This document shows, piece by piece, positions 8,934 through 17,358 of a stretch of DNA of 64,000 nucleotides (positions are counted from its first letter, which is position 1; every line of letters starts with the position of its first letter). The stretch comes from Sphaerisporangium viridialbum (GTDB lineage Bacteria > Actinomycetota > Actinomycetes > Streptosporangiales > Streptosporangiaceae). The stretch covers positions 744,001 to 808,000 of the forward strand of contig NZ_CP187232.1 of assembly GCF_049674955.1 (NCBI RefSeq). Reading direction: 5' to 3'. A model generated the notes under the pieces. The model saw nothing but the letters and a program-made list of their open reading frames with translations, ran no database searches and had not been told where the DNA came from. Made by a program: the position numbers and the translations under genes.

Positions 8934-10622
8934 CTAAGAGAAGCCGAGCCGGGCGAGTGGTTCGACCAGCTCGCGCTCCTCGTACGACAGGTGGGACAGC
9001 AGCGAGTCGGTGAGCAGGTCCACCGCGGCCCGGAGGGACTTCAGCCCGTCCGGCTCGGTCACCAGGGCGACCAGCGCTCGGTCGACGCCTTCGAGAACCT
9101 CGTGGATCGCGTGATGTTCCTGCTCAAGGCGGTCGACGACCGGCGTCAGCTCGGGCATGGCGTGGCGTAGGTGCGGGAAGACGCTGATGTCCTCAAGGGT
9201 GTGGTGGGTGGTGACCACCCGGCAGTACGACTGGCAGTAGACGCCGAGCGTCCAGTTGTTCTGCCGCATGGTCATCTCGTTGATCTGTGATCGCGCGGTG
9301 CCCGGATCCATCGTTCCGGCCGCGACCTGCTCGACGAGCCCGCGTACGTTCTGCAGTTCCTGCCGGAGGTGGTCGTGTACCTCGATGAGGTGCCCGCCCG
9401 CGGCCTGTTCGTGTGCGGTGTAGCGACGGTTCGGATCGGGCGCCGGGCCGGTCGGGCGGGTCGTCTCGTCCCAGACCTGCACGTCGCTGAGCCGGGTGCC
9501 GTCGTCGGGTGTCGGCACGGCGGCCAACGCCGACGTGCGGACGACGGGCCGGACGGGCGTGCCCGAGGTCGGCGGGGCGGTGGTCGGTGGGGCAGGTTCC
9601 CGATCACTACGAGCGCCGTGGTCCCGATCACCCTGCGCGTCGCCCGATGCGGCGTGCTCTCGGTCGTCATGAGTGTCGCCCCGCGAGGCATGATGCTGAT
9701 CGTCATTGGTGTCGCCCGGTTGCGGGTTCGTCCGCCCTGCACGCTCGGCCGCCACCAGTTCCTGTACGGCCGGGGCGACCTCCGCCGCGAAGCGGCGGAT
9801 CACGTCCGGGTCGTCGCCCATCACGATGTAGCCGCTCATGCCCTGCGTCAGCGTGAGCTCGGCGAGCTGCTCGGCCCACATGTGCGCCGGCCCGTTGAGG
9901 AAGCCGGTGCCGCGGTCGGCGAACGAGCCGCTGATGTTGTACAGCCTCCGCACATCGGCCGGCTGACGCCCCGCCTCCAGCGCGGCCTCGTCGATCGCCG
10001 CGTTCATCGCGGGCAGCGCGTCGGGCCCGGCGTACGAGCTGCTGGGCAGCCATCCGTCGGCGAGCCGTCCGGTGAGCCCCAGCATCCGCTTCTTATACGA
10101 ACCCACCCAGATGCCAACATCGTGCGCGGGTGCGGGGCCGGGGTGGGCGCCCCACACGCGGTAGTGCTTGCCGTCCACCCGGACCGCCCTGCCGTCGGTC
10201 GACCAGATTGCCCGGATGATCTGGATGGCCTCCTCCAGGGCGTCGACGCCCTCTGCCGGGGAGAGCCGGCGTCCGCCCATCGCGGCGATGGCGTCCCAGA
10301 ACGCTCCCGCGCCGAGGCCGAGTTCGACCCTTCCACCGCTGAGGATGTCGAGTGTGGCGACGCTGCGGGCGAGTACGGCCGGTGGCCGCAACGGCAGGTT
10401 GGCCACGTTCGGTGAGACGCGCACGGTCGAGGTGCCGGCGGCGATGACCGACAGCAGTGTCCAGGTGTCCAGGAACCGGGCCTGGTAGGGATGGTCCTGG
10501 ATGGTGACCAGGTCCAGGCCCACCTGCTCGGTGAGCTGGGCGAGGGCGACGACCCGATCCGCCTGGTCCGCCTGTGGGGTGATGAACGTTCCGAACAGCA
10601 GCTCATGCCCGTAATCGGCCAT
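8934..10622 (-). CDS. Luciferase-like monooxygenase fused to hemerythrin
   Basis: The 562-residue protein is a fusion. Residues about 5-290 are an F420/FMN luciferase-like (LLM) domain with the motifs SVATLDILSGGRVELGLGAG and GIWVGSYKKRMLGLTGRLAD. A polar His/Asp-rich linker of about 100 residues follows (repeats of the type GDTHDD). Residues about 403-562 are a hemerythrin HHE domain with the iron ligands expected in HEQAAGGHLIEVHDHL, THHTLEDISVFPHL, EQEHHAIHEVLEG and LSHLSYEERELVEPL. ATG 10622 is used because the family starts near here; the upstream frame is non-conserved. It is divergent from a MarR gene with an 11-bp repeat between them. Confidence 0.88.
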   Translation of the reverse strand: MADYGHELLFGTFITPQADQADRVVALAQLTEQVGLDLVTIQDHPYQARFLDTWTLLSVIAAGTSTVRVSPNVANLPLRPPAVLARSVATLDILSGGRVELGLGAGAFWDAIAAMGGRRLSPAEGVDALEEAIQIIRAIWSTDGRAVRVDGKHYRVWGAHPGPAPAHDVGIWVGSYKKRMLGLTGRLADGWLPSSSYAGPDALPAMNAAIDEAALEAGRQPADVRRLYNISGSFADRGTGFLNGPAHMWAEQLAELTLTQGMSGYIVMGDDPDVIRRFAAEVAPAVQELVAAERAGRTNPQPGDTNDDQHHASRGDTHDDREHAASGDAQGDRDHGARSDREPAPPTTAPPTSGTPVRPVVRTSALAAVPTPDDGTRLSDVQVWDETTRPTGPAPDPNRRYTAHEQAAGGHLIEVHDHLRQELQNVRGLVEQVAAGTMDPGTARSQINEMTMRQNNWTLGVYCQSYCRVVTTHHTLEDISVFPHLRHAMPELTPVVDRLEQEHHAIHEVLEGVDRALVALVTEPDGLKSLRAAVDLLTDSLLSHLSYEERELVEPLARLGFS

Positions 10623-10674
10623 GTCACGTCCCGCGGTCTCGATCAAAGTGGTTTCGATGCAGAGCAGATAGTAT

Positions 10675-10701
10675 GTCAAACAGAACGATAGTCAAACAGA
10701 A
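10675..10701. promoter_or_regulatory. Probable operator: 11-bp direct repeat
   Basis: GTCAAACAGAA occurs at 10675-10685 and again at 10691-10701, 16 bp apart start to start. It lies between the LLM-hemerythrin gene and the divergent MarR gene, the expected place for MarR autoregulation. The copies are direct rather than inverted. Confidence 0.55.
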
Positions 10702-10736
10702 GGTCTATTTACGCACTGATCGGCTATGCTGGCGTC

Positions 10737-11318
10737 ATGTCCGAGACCCCGTCCGCTGAGCGTGCGCCGACGCCAGCGGCTGCACCCGAGCCGCCGGACG
10801 CCCTCGACACCGACCTGGGCTGGACCCTCGGGGTGGTCTTCCGGGCGTACGTCAAGTCCGCCAACGCGCTCTTCCGAGACCTGCCGGGCGGCCCGCGGGG
10901 CTACCAGGTGCTCGCCGCCGCCGCTCAGGAGCTGCCCGGCGGCCAGGGCGCCCTTGCCCAGCGGCTCGGCATCGACAAGACCGTCATGACCTACCTCGTC
11001 GACGATCTCGAGAACGCGGGCCTAGTCCAGCGCCGCCCCGACCCCGCCGATCGCCGCAACAAGCGCATCGTCGCCACCGAGCGCGGCCGTACGACCTGGC
11101 AGGCGACCCAGGTCAGCCTCGACCACACCGAGGAACACATCCTGGCCCCACTGGACCCGGCTGATCGCGCGATGTTCCGGGAGCTCCTGCAACGCCTGGC
11201 CGTCCGCGCCCAAACCCTGGACCCGGTCGCTGACACCTGCCAGATCGTCACCGACATCGCGCCGGAGGTCCCGGCTGCACACACCCCGCCGCGCCCCCGC
11301 CGCGCCGCCCGGAATTGA
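10737..11318 (+). CDS. MarR-family transcriptional regulator
   Basis: The 193-residue protein has the MarR winged helix: LAQRLGIDKTVMTYLVDDLE is the recognition region and RRPDPADRRNKRIVAT is the wing with the family's DPxDRRxK signature. A low-complexity Pro/Ala N-terminus (1-25) and a basic tail flank it. It probably controls itself and the divergent LLM-hemerythrin gene; the inducer may be a phenolic or an oxidant (family knowledge). Confidence 0.88.
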   Translation: MSETPSAERAPTPAAAPEPPDALDTDLGWTLGVVFRAYVKSANALFRDLPGGPRGYQVLAAAAQELPGGQGALAQRLGIDKTVMTYLVDDLENAGLVQRRPDPADRRNKRIVATERGRTTWQATQVSLDHTEEHILAPLDPADRAMFRELLQRLAVRAQTLDPVADTCQIVTDIAPEVPAAHTPPRPRRAARN

Positions 11319-11408
11319 CCAGCCGCGCCGGATGCGCTCGATGAATGAGACAGGGGACTCGGCTCCCCGCGTGCCGCTATCGAGCTGGACGGTCCCCGAG
11401 GACGTCTA

Positions 11409-12359
11409 TCACCCGGTCCTGCGGTTCCTGTTGAGCTCATCCCTCAGTTTGAAGTACTCCGATTCGGAAGCGGCGAACTTCGTGATGCCCTTCTCCGGGT
11501 CGGTCGTCACGAAGTACAGCCAGGGGCCGGTAGCCGGTTTCAGGGCGGCCTCGATGGCGTCGTTCCCCGGGTTGCCGATGGGGCCGGGCGGCAGGCCGAG
11601 GTACGCGTAGGTGTTGTACCGTGACCGGCTCTGGACATCCTTGTTCGAGGCCCTGGTGCCGAACTTGTTCAGGCCGTACAGGACGGTGCTGTCCAGTTGC
11701 AGCCTCATCTCGGGCGTGTGGTTAAGCCGGTTGTAGATGACCCGCGCGACCTTGGGCATGTCGCGCTTGTCGCGCGACTCGGCCTGGACGATGCTGGCGA
11801 TGGTCATGATCTCCAGTGGCGTACGGCCGGCACGCCTGGCGCCGTCCACCAGGTCGGCGTCCTCGGCGGCGCGATTGAAGCGCGTCACCATCGCGGCGAG
11901 AAGCTCCTCGGGGCTCGACTTGGGCGAGACCTCATAGGTCGCGGGGAAGGCGAATCCTTCCAGCGCGCCCTTGGCGTAGGCCGGAAGGCCGAGCGATTCG
12001 CCGTCCCTTGCGGCCCGCCTGAACTCCTCTACCGGCTTGCCGGTGGCGGTCGACAGCTGGTTCAAGATCTGCGAGAGCCGCTGTCCTTCCCTCACGGTCA
12101 GAGTGGTCTGCCCCTGGTTGGCTTCCACGAGCACATCGTCGGTGCCCTGCCCGTTGAGGTGCTGGGGGAGCGTCACCCGAGAGGAGAGCACGATCGTGGA
12201 TCCGATCGCCATCACGGTGACGGCTGCCGCCGCCGCCAGGGCGACGCCGCGGCGGTGGGATCGGGCCCCGCGGACTCGGAGGAACCGGCTCGGCGGGGGT
12301 GGCTCCTCCTCATGCGCCATGTCCGAGAGGGTCTCACGCAGCAGATCCTCGATGTTCAT
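11409..12359 (-). CDS. MltG/YceG-like membrane protein coupled to sigma factor
   Basis: The 316-residue product has a cytoplasmic N-terminus of 37 residues (MNIEDLLRETLSDMAHE), one membrane span (about 38-60) and an extracellular YceG/MltG endolytic transglycosylase domain. Motifs present are ASIVQAESRDKRDMPKVARV, VIYNRLNHTP, LQLDSTVLYGL and LPPGPIGNPGNDAIEAALKP, and the Glu of ASIVQAE fits the proposed catalytic residue. Such enzymes cleave nascent glycan strands. The ATG overlaps the sigma factor stop by 4 nt. This position is normally held by an anti-sigma factor, and the short acidic N-terminus could serve as one (inference). Confidence 0.85.
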   Translation of the reverse strand: MNIEDLLRETLSDMAHEEEPPPPSRFLRVRGARSHRRGVALAAAAAVTVMAIGSTIVLSSRVTLPQHLNGQGTDDVLVEANQGQTTLTVREGQRLSQILNQLSTATGKPVEEFRRAARDGESLGLPAYAKGALEGFAFPATYEVSPKSSPEELLAAMVTRFNRAAEDADLVDGARRAGRTPLEIMTIASIVQAESRDKRDMPKVARVIYNRLNHTPEMRLQLDSTVLYGLNKFGTRASNKDVQSRSRYNTYAYLGLPPGPIGNPGNDAIEAALKPATGPWLYFVTTDPEKGITKFAASESEYFKLRDELNRNRRTG

Positions 12360-12868
12360 CGCAACTCCCTCACGGTGCTCAGTTCGGGGGCGGCCTTCTT
12401 CAGACGCTCCAACGACCGGTAGATCTGGCTGCGGACCGACCCCACCCTGATACCGAGCAGCCGCGCGATCTCGGTCTCGGACAGGTCCTCGAAGTAGCGC
12501 AGCACGAGCATGGTCCGCTGCCGGGGCGTCAGCCGGGCAAGGGCCGTGCGCATCACGAGGCGGAGGTCCACGATCTCGGCGTGTCCGTCGCCGATCTGGT
12601 CGGGCAGCCATCCGATGGGCACTTCCGCGATGCGGGAACGGCGCCGCCACCAGCTCACCTGCTCGTGGTACATGGCGCGGCGGACGTAACCCTCGATGGC
12701 CGCCGGGTCGCGCAGGCTGTGCCATTTCGCCGCCGTCTTCGCCAGCGCCGACTGCACCAGGTCCTCAGCGGCGTGACGGTCACCGGTCAGCAGGTACCCG
12801 GTGCGGAACAGCGCCCCTGATCGATCGACGACGAACTTCCGGAAGTCCGCCTCAAATCCTGGATCCAC
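12356..12868 (-). CDS. ECF sigma factor, SigE type
   Basis: The 170-residue protein has sigma region 2 (LFRTGYLLTGDRHAAEDLVQ, then YVRRAMYHEQVSWWRRRSR) and region 4 (LTPRQRTMLVLRYFEDLSET, then IARLLGIRVGSVRSQIYRSL). It belongs to the actinobacterial SigE-type group, whose members are often followed by a membrane anti-sigma protein. GTG 12868 is preferred over the upstream ATG at 12916 because GAGGAGG lies 4 nt before it and the residues upstream are not conserved-looking. It is coupled to the MltG-like gene by an ATGA overlap. Confidence 0.9.
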   Translation of the reverse strand: MDPGFEADFRKFVVDRSGALFRTGYLLTGDRHAAEDLVQSALAKTAAKWHSLRDPAAIEGYVRRAMYHEQVSWWRRRSRIAEVPIGWLPDQIGDGHAEIVDLRLVMRTALARLTPRQRTMLVLRYFEDLSETEIARLLGIRVGSVRSQIYRSLERLKKAAPELSTVRELR

Positions 12869-12943
12869 CCGTCCTCCTCGCTGTCTCACCAAGCAAGGAC
12901 GTGGGCCGGACGTCAATCTATGCCGGCATGACCGAGCCGAGCG

Positions 12944-13195
12944 TCAGCGCGGCAAGTACCCCAGCTGTACGCCCAGCCCGCCCGCCGCACGGAGCCGGCG
13001 GAACTCTTCCACCGAGTCGATGTCGTACCTACGGAACAGGTCACGGCGTTCGGAGATGGCTCGCCACACGGCGAAGAGCGTTCCATTGACGGCGTCCAAC
13101 TCGTGAGGAGCGGCGACCGTCTTCACGTGCGGCATGTCGAGCAGCACACAGAGCCGGTTGACCGCGCCCTCCGGTCCGCCCTGGCTGGTCACCAC
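12944..13195 (-). pseudogene. Remnant of FtsK/EccC-type ATPase
   Basis: The 83-residue frame contains VNRLCVLLDMPHVKTVAAPH, then FAVWRAISERRDLFRRYDID and VEEFRRLRAAG. This resembles the stretch of type VII secretion EccC/FtsK ATPases in which a target locus is followed by an R-RQ/RRD helix and a short x-DY-x-RA segment. Walker motifs are absent. The IS701 element starts 5 bp upstream of its first codon, and an in-frame TAG is formed by the CTAG target site, so it was already a fragment or began here. Confidence 0.45.
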
Positions 13196-13199
13196 CTAG

Positions 13200-14610
13200 T
13201 AGTGCTTTGTTAGGTGGCTAAGGCGGCCTTTGGTGGCAGGTCGGGCATCGCCCGGTCCAGGTGACCAGCATGACCTGGAGCTGTTTGAGGACCGTGTAGA
13301 GCGTCAGGCCGCCCCAGCCGCTTTTGGGCTGCTCAAGCGAAGCTCTGTGCAGAACAGATGAGCGGCGCTGACCAGCGTGACGTGGCGATGCCACCCGGCC
13401 CAGGCGCGGCCTTCGAAGTGGTCCAGGCCTAGGCCGGTCTTCAGCTCGCGGTAGTCGTGTTCTATCCGCCAGCGGATCTTGGCCACGGCGACCAGCTGTG
13501 CCGGTGGGGTGTCGGCGGGCAGGCTGGACAGCCAGTACTTAATCGGTTCGGGTTCGCTGGCGGGCCATTGGGCGATCAGGTGGCTCACCGGTAGCGAGCC
13601 GTCGTCGGCCAGACGCGGTCTGCGGCCGGCCACCCGGACCGGCAGGATGACGAACTGGGAGGTCAGGTTCCCTTTGGATCCTGCGCGCCAGGTCAATGTC
13701 AGCGCCGCGGAACGCCCTGCGCCAAGCACGTGCTCGCGCAGGGCCATCGGCTTGGTCCGGTAACGCGGCAGCGGGTGGCGGCCCGCGCCGGTATAGGCGG
13801 GTGCCTGCGGGACACTGCCGGCCGAGTGCGCGGTGACCTCGCCTTTGACCTGAACCACATACCGCATGCCGCGCTCGGCCAGCGCGGCGCGCAGGTGGGC
13901 GTTGTCGCCGTAGGCGGCATCGGCGACCACCACCGGCGGCGGTGCCAGTCCCCAGCCGGCCAGTTCGTCCAGCATCTCGATCGCCATCTGCCATTTGGGT
14001 CGATGGCGCTCGCAGGCAGGGATGGCGCACCGCCGGCGGCGCAGGGCGATCTGCTCGGCAGCCGGCGGATCGGCCCTCTGGGTGTCGTCCCAGGACGAGG
14101 GCAGGAACAGACGCCAGTTCAGCGGGCAGGAAGCGGTATCGGTGACCGCGTGCATGCTGACACCGACCTGGCAGTTGCCGACCTTGCCCAGCGTGCCGGA
14201 GTACTGGCGGCTTACTCCTGGCGATGCGGTGCCGTCCTTGGGGAAGCCGGTGTCATCTATCACCCATGCCACGGGATGGATCGTGCTGATCGCGCGGGCG
14301 GCCACACGTCGCCGCACAACCGAGAAGTCCCAGGTGGAGGAGGTGAGGAACTGCTGCAGCCCTTGATGATCCACCCCCAGCCGCTCAGCCATCGGCTGCA
14401 TCGACTTGCGGCGGCCATCCAGCAGCAGCCCTCGCAGGTAGATGATCCCCTTGGCTCGCTGGTCCGAGCGGGCCAAGGGAGCGAACACCTCAGCGGCGAA
14501 CATTTCTAATCGCTGCCGGACACGGACAAGCTCTCCAGGGGTCACGACCGCATCGAAACACCAAGCAGGCGAACCGACCAGCCACAACAGGCTGACCTAA
14601 CAAAGCACTA
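13200..14610 (-). mobile_element. Complete IS701-family insertion sequence
   Basis: The 1411-bp element is bounded by perfect 16-bp terminal inverted repeats, TAGTGCTTTGTTAGGT at 13200-13215 and ACCTAACAAAGCACTA at 14595-14610. CTAG flanks both ends (13196-13199 and 14611-14614), a 4-bp target duplication of the YTAR type typical of IS701. Intact repeats, duplication and transposase suggest recent, possibly active, transposition. Confidence 0.92.
13304..14587 (-). CDS. IS701-family DDE transposase
   Basis: The 427-residue protein has the IS701/IS4-like DDE layout: first Asp in WVIDDTGFPKDG (near residue 110), second Asp in VVVADAAYGDN, and the Glu region with WRIEHDYRELKTGLGLDHFE near the C-terminus. 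A long beta insertion lies between the second and third acidic residues. The frame is uninterrupted and it is the only gene in the element. Confidence 0.95.
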   Translation of the reverse strand: MWLVGSPAWCFDAVVTPGELVRVRQRLEMFAAEVFAPLARSDQRAKGIIYLRGLLLDGRRKSMQPMAERLGVDHQGLQQFLTSSTWDFSVVRRRVAARAISTIHPVAWVIDDTGFPKDGTASPGVSRQYSGTLGKVGNCQVGVSMHAVTDTASCPLNWRLFLPSSWDDTQRADPPAAEQIALRRRRCAIPACERHRPKWQMAIEMLDELAGWGLAPPPVVVADAAYGDNAHLRAALAERGMRYVVQVKGEVTAHSAGSVPQAPAYTGAGRHPLPRYRTKPMALREHVLGAGRSAALTLTWRAGSKGNLTSQFVILPVRVAGRRPRLADDGSLPVSHLIAQWPASEPEPIKYWLSSLPADTPPAQLVAVAKIRWRIEHDYRELKTGLGLDHFEGRAWAGWHRHVTLVSAAHLFCTELRLSSPKAAGAA

Positions 14611-14617
14611 CTAGAGG

Positions 14618-14644
14618 GGCCGGCGGCCATCATGGCCGCCGGCC
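14618..14644 (-). terminator. Hairpin after glycerophosphodiesterase gene
   Basis: GGCCGGCGGCCAT and ATGGCCGCCGGCC pair over 13 bp with almost no loop. It lies about 75 bp beyond the stop of the phosphodiesterase gene and just outside the IS element. Confidence 0.6.
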
Positions 14645-14720
14645 TCAGCGGCACACGCCTGGCGCAGGGGTCCAAGGTGTGCACAGGGCGTCCGGGTCGG
14701 CGTACGCCGACGAGGTTGGG

Positions 14721-15788
14721 TCAGCGCTGGGCGTAGGCCTTCGGCAGTCGCATGCCGCGGTCGGCCATGATCTGCCGGACGTGGTTCGGGTAGTCAGTGA
14801 TGATGCCGTCGATGCCCATGTCCATGAGGGCCTCGATGGTGGGGAGGTCGTCGCAGGTCCACGGGATGATCTTCAGGCCACGCGCGTGCGCCTCCGACAC
14901 CATCGTCTGATCGACGTAGAAGCGGAAGCCCGGGTCGCTGATCTTTCCGTTCTGCGGGAAGCCGTACACCGGAGACAGCGCCGTGACACCGGGGATGGCG
15001 GCGGCGGCCTTCACGAAGTCGCCGCCGAAGTCGTCGGCGTCGATCCCGCCGAGCCACGGGGAGGCGCCGGGCTTGCCGACCTGGAGGAAGTCGTAGTTCG
15101 TCAGCGCCACCAGCGGCCACCTCGGCGCAAGCCGGTGCATCACCTTCAATGCGCCCCAGTCGAAGGACTGGATGGTGACCTGGTCCTCGATCCCCGAGGC
15201 GTGGATCTCCTCGAAGACCCGGCGGACGAACAGCTCGCGCGGCGCCGTCTGCTCGGGCGCGCCTGCCTCGACCTTGGTCTCGATGTTGAGCTTGACCTGG
15301 TTGGCGTGGTAGCTCTTGACGAGGTTCAGGACGTCCTTGAGCTCGACCATCCGGAAGCCCTTGATCTGCTCCTGCTCGGGGAAACCGGGCAACTGCTGGT
15401 AGCCGCAGTCCATGGTCTTGATCTGCGCCAGGGTCAGGTCCTTGATGTACTTCCCGACGTACGGGTACATCGGGTCGCCAGTCGTGACCGGTGCGGTGTC
15501 GCGGCACTTCTGGGCGCTGATCTGCCGGTCGTGGTTGACGACGACCTTCTCATCCTTGGTGACATGAGTGTCCAGCTCCAGGGTGCTGACCCCGAGGCGC
15601 AGGGCCTTACCGAACCCCTCCAGCGACTCCTCGGTCGTCATGCCGATCCCGCCGCGGTGGGCCTGCAGGTCGAAGTGGGTCTTCTGGGGCAGCACACCAG
15701 GACCATGCGCCGTTGACGCGTGGGCGGCCACTGGCGCGGCCAGCGCGGGCACAATGGCCAGGCTCACCAGGACATGACGAAGGTGCAT
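14721..15788 (-). CDS. Secreted glycerophosphodiester phosphodiesterase
   Basis: The 355-residue product has a signal peptide (about 1-24, ending AAPVAAHAS) and a GDPD TIM barrel. Key motifs are FDLQAHRGGIGMTTEESLEG (catalytic His and the Glu/Asn-type metal region), LELDTHVTKDEKVVVNHD and KLNIETKVEAG, with GIDGIITDYPNHVRQ at the end. It hydrolyses glycerophosphodiesters to glycerol 3-phosphate and an alcohol outside the cell. ATG 15788 is chosen since it begins the signal peptide and GGAG precedes it. It stands alone. Confidence 0.93.
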   Translation of the reverse strand: MHLRHVLVSLAIVPALAAPVAAHASTAHGPGVLPQKTHFDLQAHRGGIGMTTEESLEGFGKALRLGVSTLELDTHVTKDEKVVVNHDRQISAQKCRDTAPVTTGDPMYPYVGKYIKDLTLAQIKTMDCGYQQLPGFPEQEQIKGFRMVELKDVLNLVKSYHANQVKLNIETKVEAGAPEQTAPRELFVRRVFEEIHASGIEDQVTIQSFDWGALKVMHRLAPRWPLVALTNYDFLQVGKPGASPWLGGIDADDFGGDFVKAAAAIPGVTALSPVYGFPQNGKISDPGFRFYVDQTMVSEAHARGLKIIPWTCDDLPTIEALMDMGIDGIITDYPNHVRQIMADRGMRLPKAYAQR

Positions 15789-15928
15789 CGGGGGCTCCGC
15801 TTCATTAGGTCTATCGGACCTCAGCGACGCTAGATCGCTGGCCGATACCCCCTTGCGGCCATGGCGTGATGGGGTCGTGAACGTTCGCGGAACGCAGGTC
15901 TCGGGGCTCGGCACGACAGCAGCCTGAC

Positions 15929-15954
15929 GTTATGCAGGTGAATACCTGCATAAC
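15929..15954. terminator. Perfect 11-bp hairpin
   Basis: GTTATGCAGGT and ACCTGCATAAC flank a GAAT loop. It is the first of two closely spaced hairpins between the DUF3103 gene stop (16080) and the phosphodiesterase start (15788). It could act in transcription termination of the DUF3103 gene or as a protein site. Confidence 0.5.
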
Positions 15955-15964
15955 GACGGGTGTT

Positions 15965-15990
15965 GTCTCTCCCGGAGTTCCGGGAGAGAC
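15965..15990. terminator. Perfect 12-bp hairpin
   Basis: GTCTCTCCCGGA and TCCGGGAGAGAC pair with a 2-nt spacer, 10 bp from the previous hairpin and about 90 bp after the DUF3103 stop codon. It is GC-rich without a T-tract, as is common for actinobacterial terminators. Confidence 0.6.
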
Positions 15991-16079
15991 GTGATCTGAT
16001 CACCGCCTGCATGCCGGTGCGGCCGGCAGAACGGGAGGGCCGCGCAGTGTCAGGTTCTCGAGAGGCGGGGACCGTCGGG

Positions 16080-17213
16080 TCAGAGTCCGGCGACCCAGTA
16101 GGGGGACACGTCCATCCAGCCGTTGGCGGCGGCGCCGTGGAGGCGGCCGCTGCTGGTGGTGGACAGCGTGTACCAGGAGTCGACGTAGTCCGGGTCGTCG
16201 GTCCACCACGAGGTCGGGATCGCGGAGAGGATCGCGCTGACCAGCGGGATGTAGGCGCCGCCGTCCGCGATCGTGAGCAGGGCGGTGGCGATGGCCTGGG
16301 CGAGTTGCTGGTAGTTGGTGTCGCCGTCGTCTTCCATCATCACGACGTCGGCCAGGTTGTACTTGTACGCCGAGAAGTGCACGAGCAGTTGGTTCGGGTA
16401 ATAGGTCGTGCCGTCATAGTCGAGGTAGGGCATCTGGACGATGTTGACGGTGGGTTTGCCGTCGAGCCCGAACCCGCCGACGATGCTGTAGATCTCGGCG
16501 GCGCCCTTGATCCAGGGCTCCTGGTCGTCGCTGAGCTGGATCGCGTTGACCTTGGTCGCCCAGTACCCGCCGACAGAGGCCGCCGCGGCCGGTCTGGCGG
16601 CCACGATGCCGCGCGCGGCCAGGGTGTCCCGCATCAGCTGCAGGCCCATGGTCAGCGACTTCGCCACGTCCACGTCGATCACGAGAACGGGTCGCTGGGG
16701 TGCTCTGACCGGGTCCAGGAGGACCTTTCCGCCGAGCGGGTCGTACGCGGTCACCGCGGTGGGCGCGTCATCGGTGGGCACCGCCGCGACCAGCGGCACC
16801 TCGCCGCGCGCCAGAGCCGCGCGCATGCCGGGGTCCGCGAGCCGCACCTGAAGTACTGATCCGCCGTTCGCGGGTAAGCCCTTCGCCGCGAGCACGGACA
16901 GGTTGGCGGCGCGCGCGGCCGGGCCGAGGCTGGTTTCGCGCTCCAGCTTGAGTAGGTCCGCGGCCCCGGACGTGGTCGCCGAGGCGATGCGGTCTCGGAC
17001 GGTCCGGTCGGCCAAGGCGCTGGCGACCTGGCCGGCGAGGCGGTCGGTGATGGCGAAGACCTTGCTGGACTTCTCTGTTCCGGCGGCGGGTTCCTTCGTC
17101 GCGGTGGGCCCCGCGGAGGAGAGGGACGTGGCGGTCGGGGCGGCTTGGGCGGTACCGGTCGTCAGGGCGAGTGCGGCCACTGTGGCGAGGGTGGCCATGC
17201 GGACTCGGGTCAC
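16080..17213 (-). CDS. Secreted DUF3103-like protein
   Basis: The 377-residue product has a Sec signal peptide (ATVAALALTTGTAQAAP, cleavage near residue 25). The mature part begins with a helical segment (KVFAITDRLAGQVASALADR) and continues into an alpha/beta region with YDPLGGKVLLDP, YYPNQLLVHFSAYKYNLADV and SWWTDDPDYVDSWYTL. The layout fits the DUF3103 family, whose function is not known. A GAGAAGG lies before the ATG. It is followed by two strong hairpins. Confidence 0.7.
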   Translation of the reverse strand: MTRVRMATLATVAALALTTGTAQAAPTATSLSSAGPTATKEPAAGTEKSSKVFAITDRLAGQVASALADRTVRDRIASATTSGAADLLKLERETSLGPAARAANLSVLAAKGLPANGGSVLQVRLADPGMRAALARGEVPLVAAVPTDDAPTAVTAYDPLGGKVLLDPVRAPQRPVLVIDVDVAKSLTMGLQLMRDTLAARGIVAARPAAAASVGGYWATKVNAIQLSDDQEPWIKGAAEIYSIVGGFGLDGKPTVNIVQMPYLDYDGTTYYPNQLLVHFSAYKYNLADVVMMEDDGDTNYQQLAQAIATALLTIADGGAYIPLVSAILSAIPTSWWTDDPDYVDSWYTLSTTSSGRLHGAAANGWMDVSPYWVAGL

Positions 17214-17297
17214 GAGCCTTCTCCTTCTTTATCGGGGCTCCGGCCGGAGTGGGTCTCGATGCCGCGGACCCGGAGTTTGGCGGTTCTGGACCCAAGA

Positions 17298-17332
17298 AGG
17301 CCCCTGTGCCGGCGAAGCACGGTCAGGGGCCT
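17298..17332 (-). terminator. Terminator after lysozyme gene
   Basis: AGGCCCCTG and CAGGGGCCT form a perfect 9-bp stem with a 17-nt loop, 27 bp beyond the lysozyme stop codon. Confidence 0.7.
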
Positions 17333-17358
17333 CTTGGACTCATGGGTCGATCAGGGGA

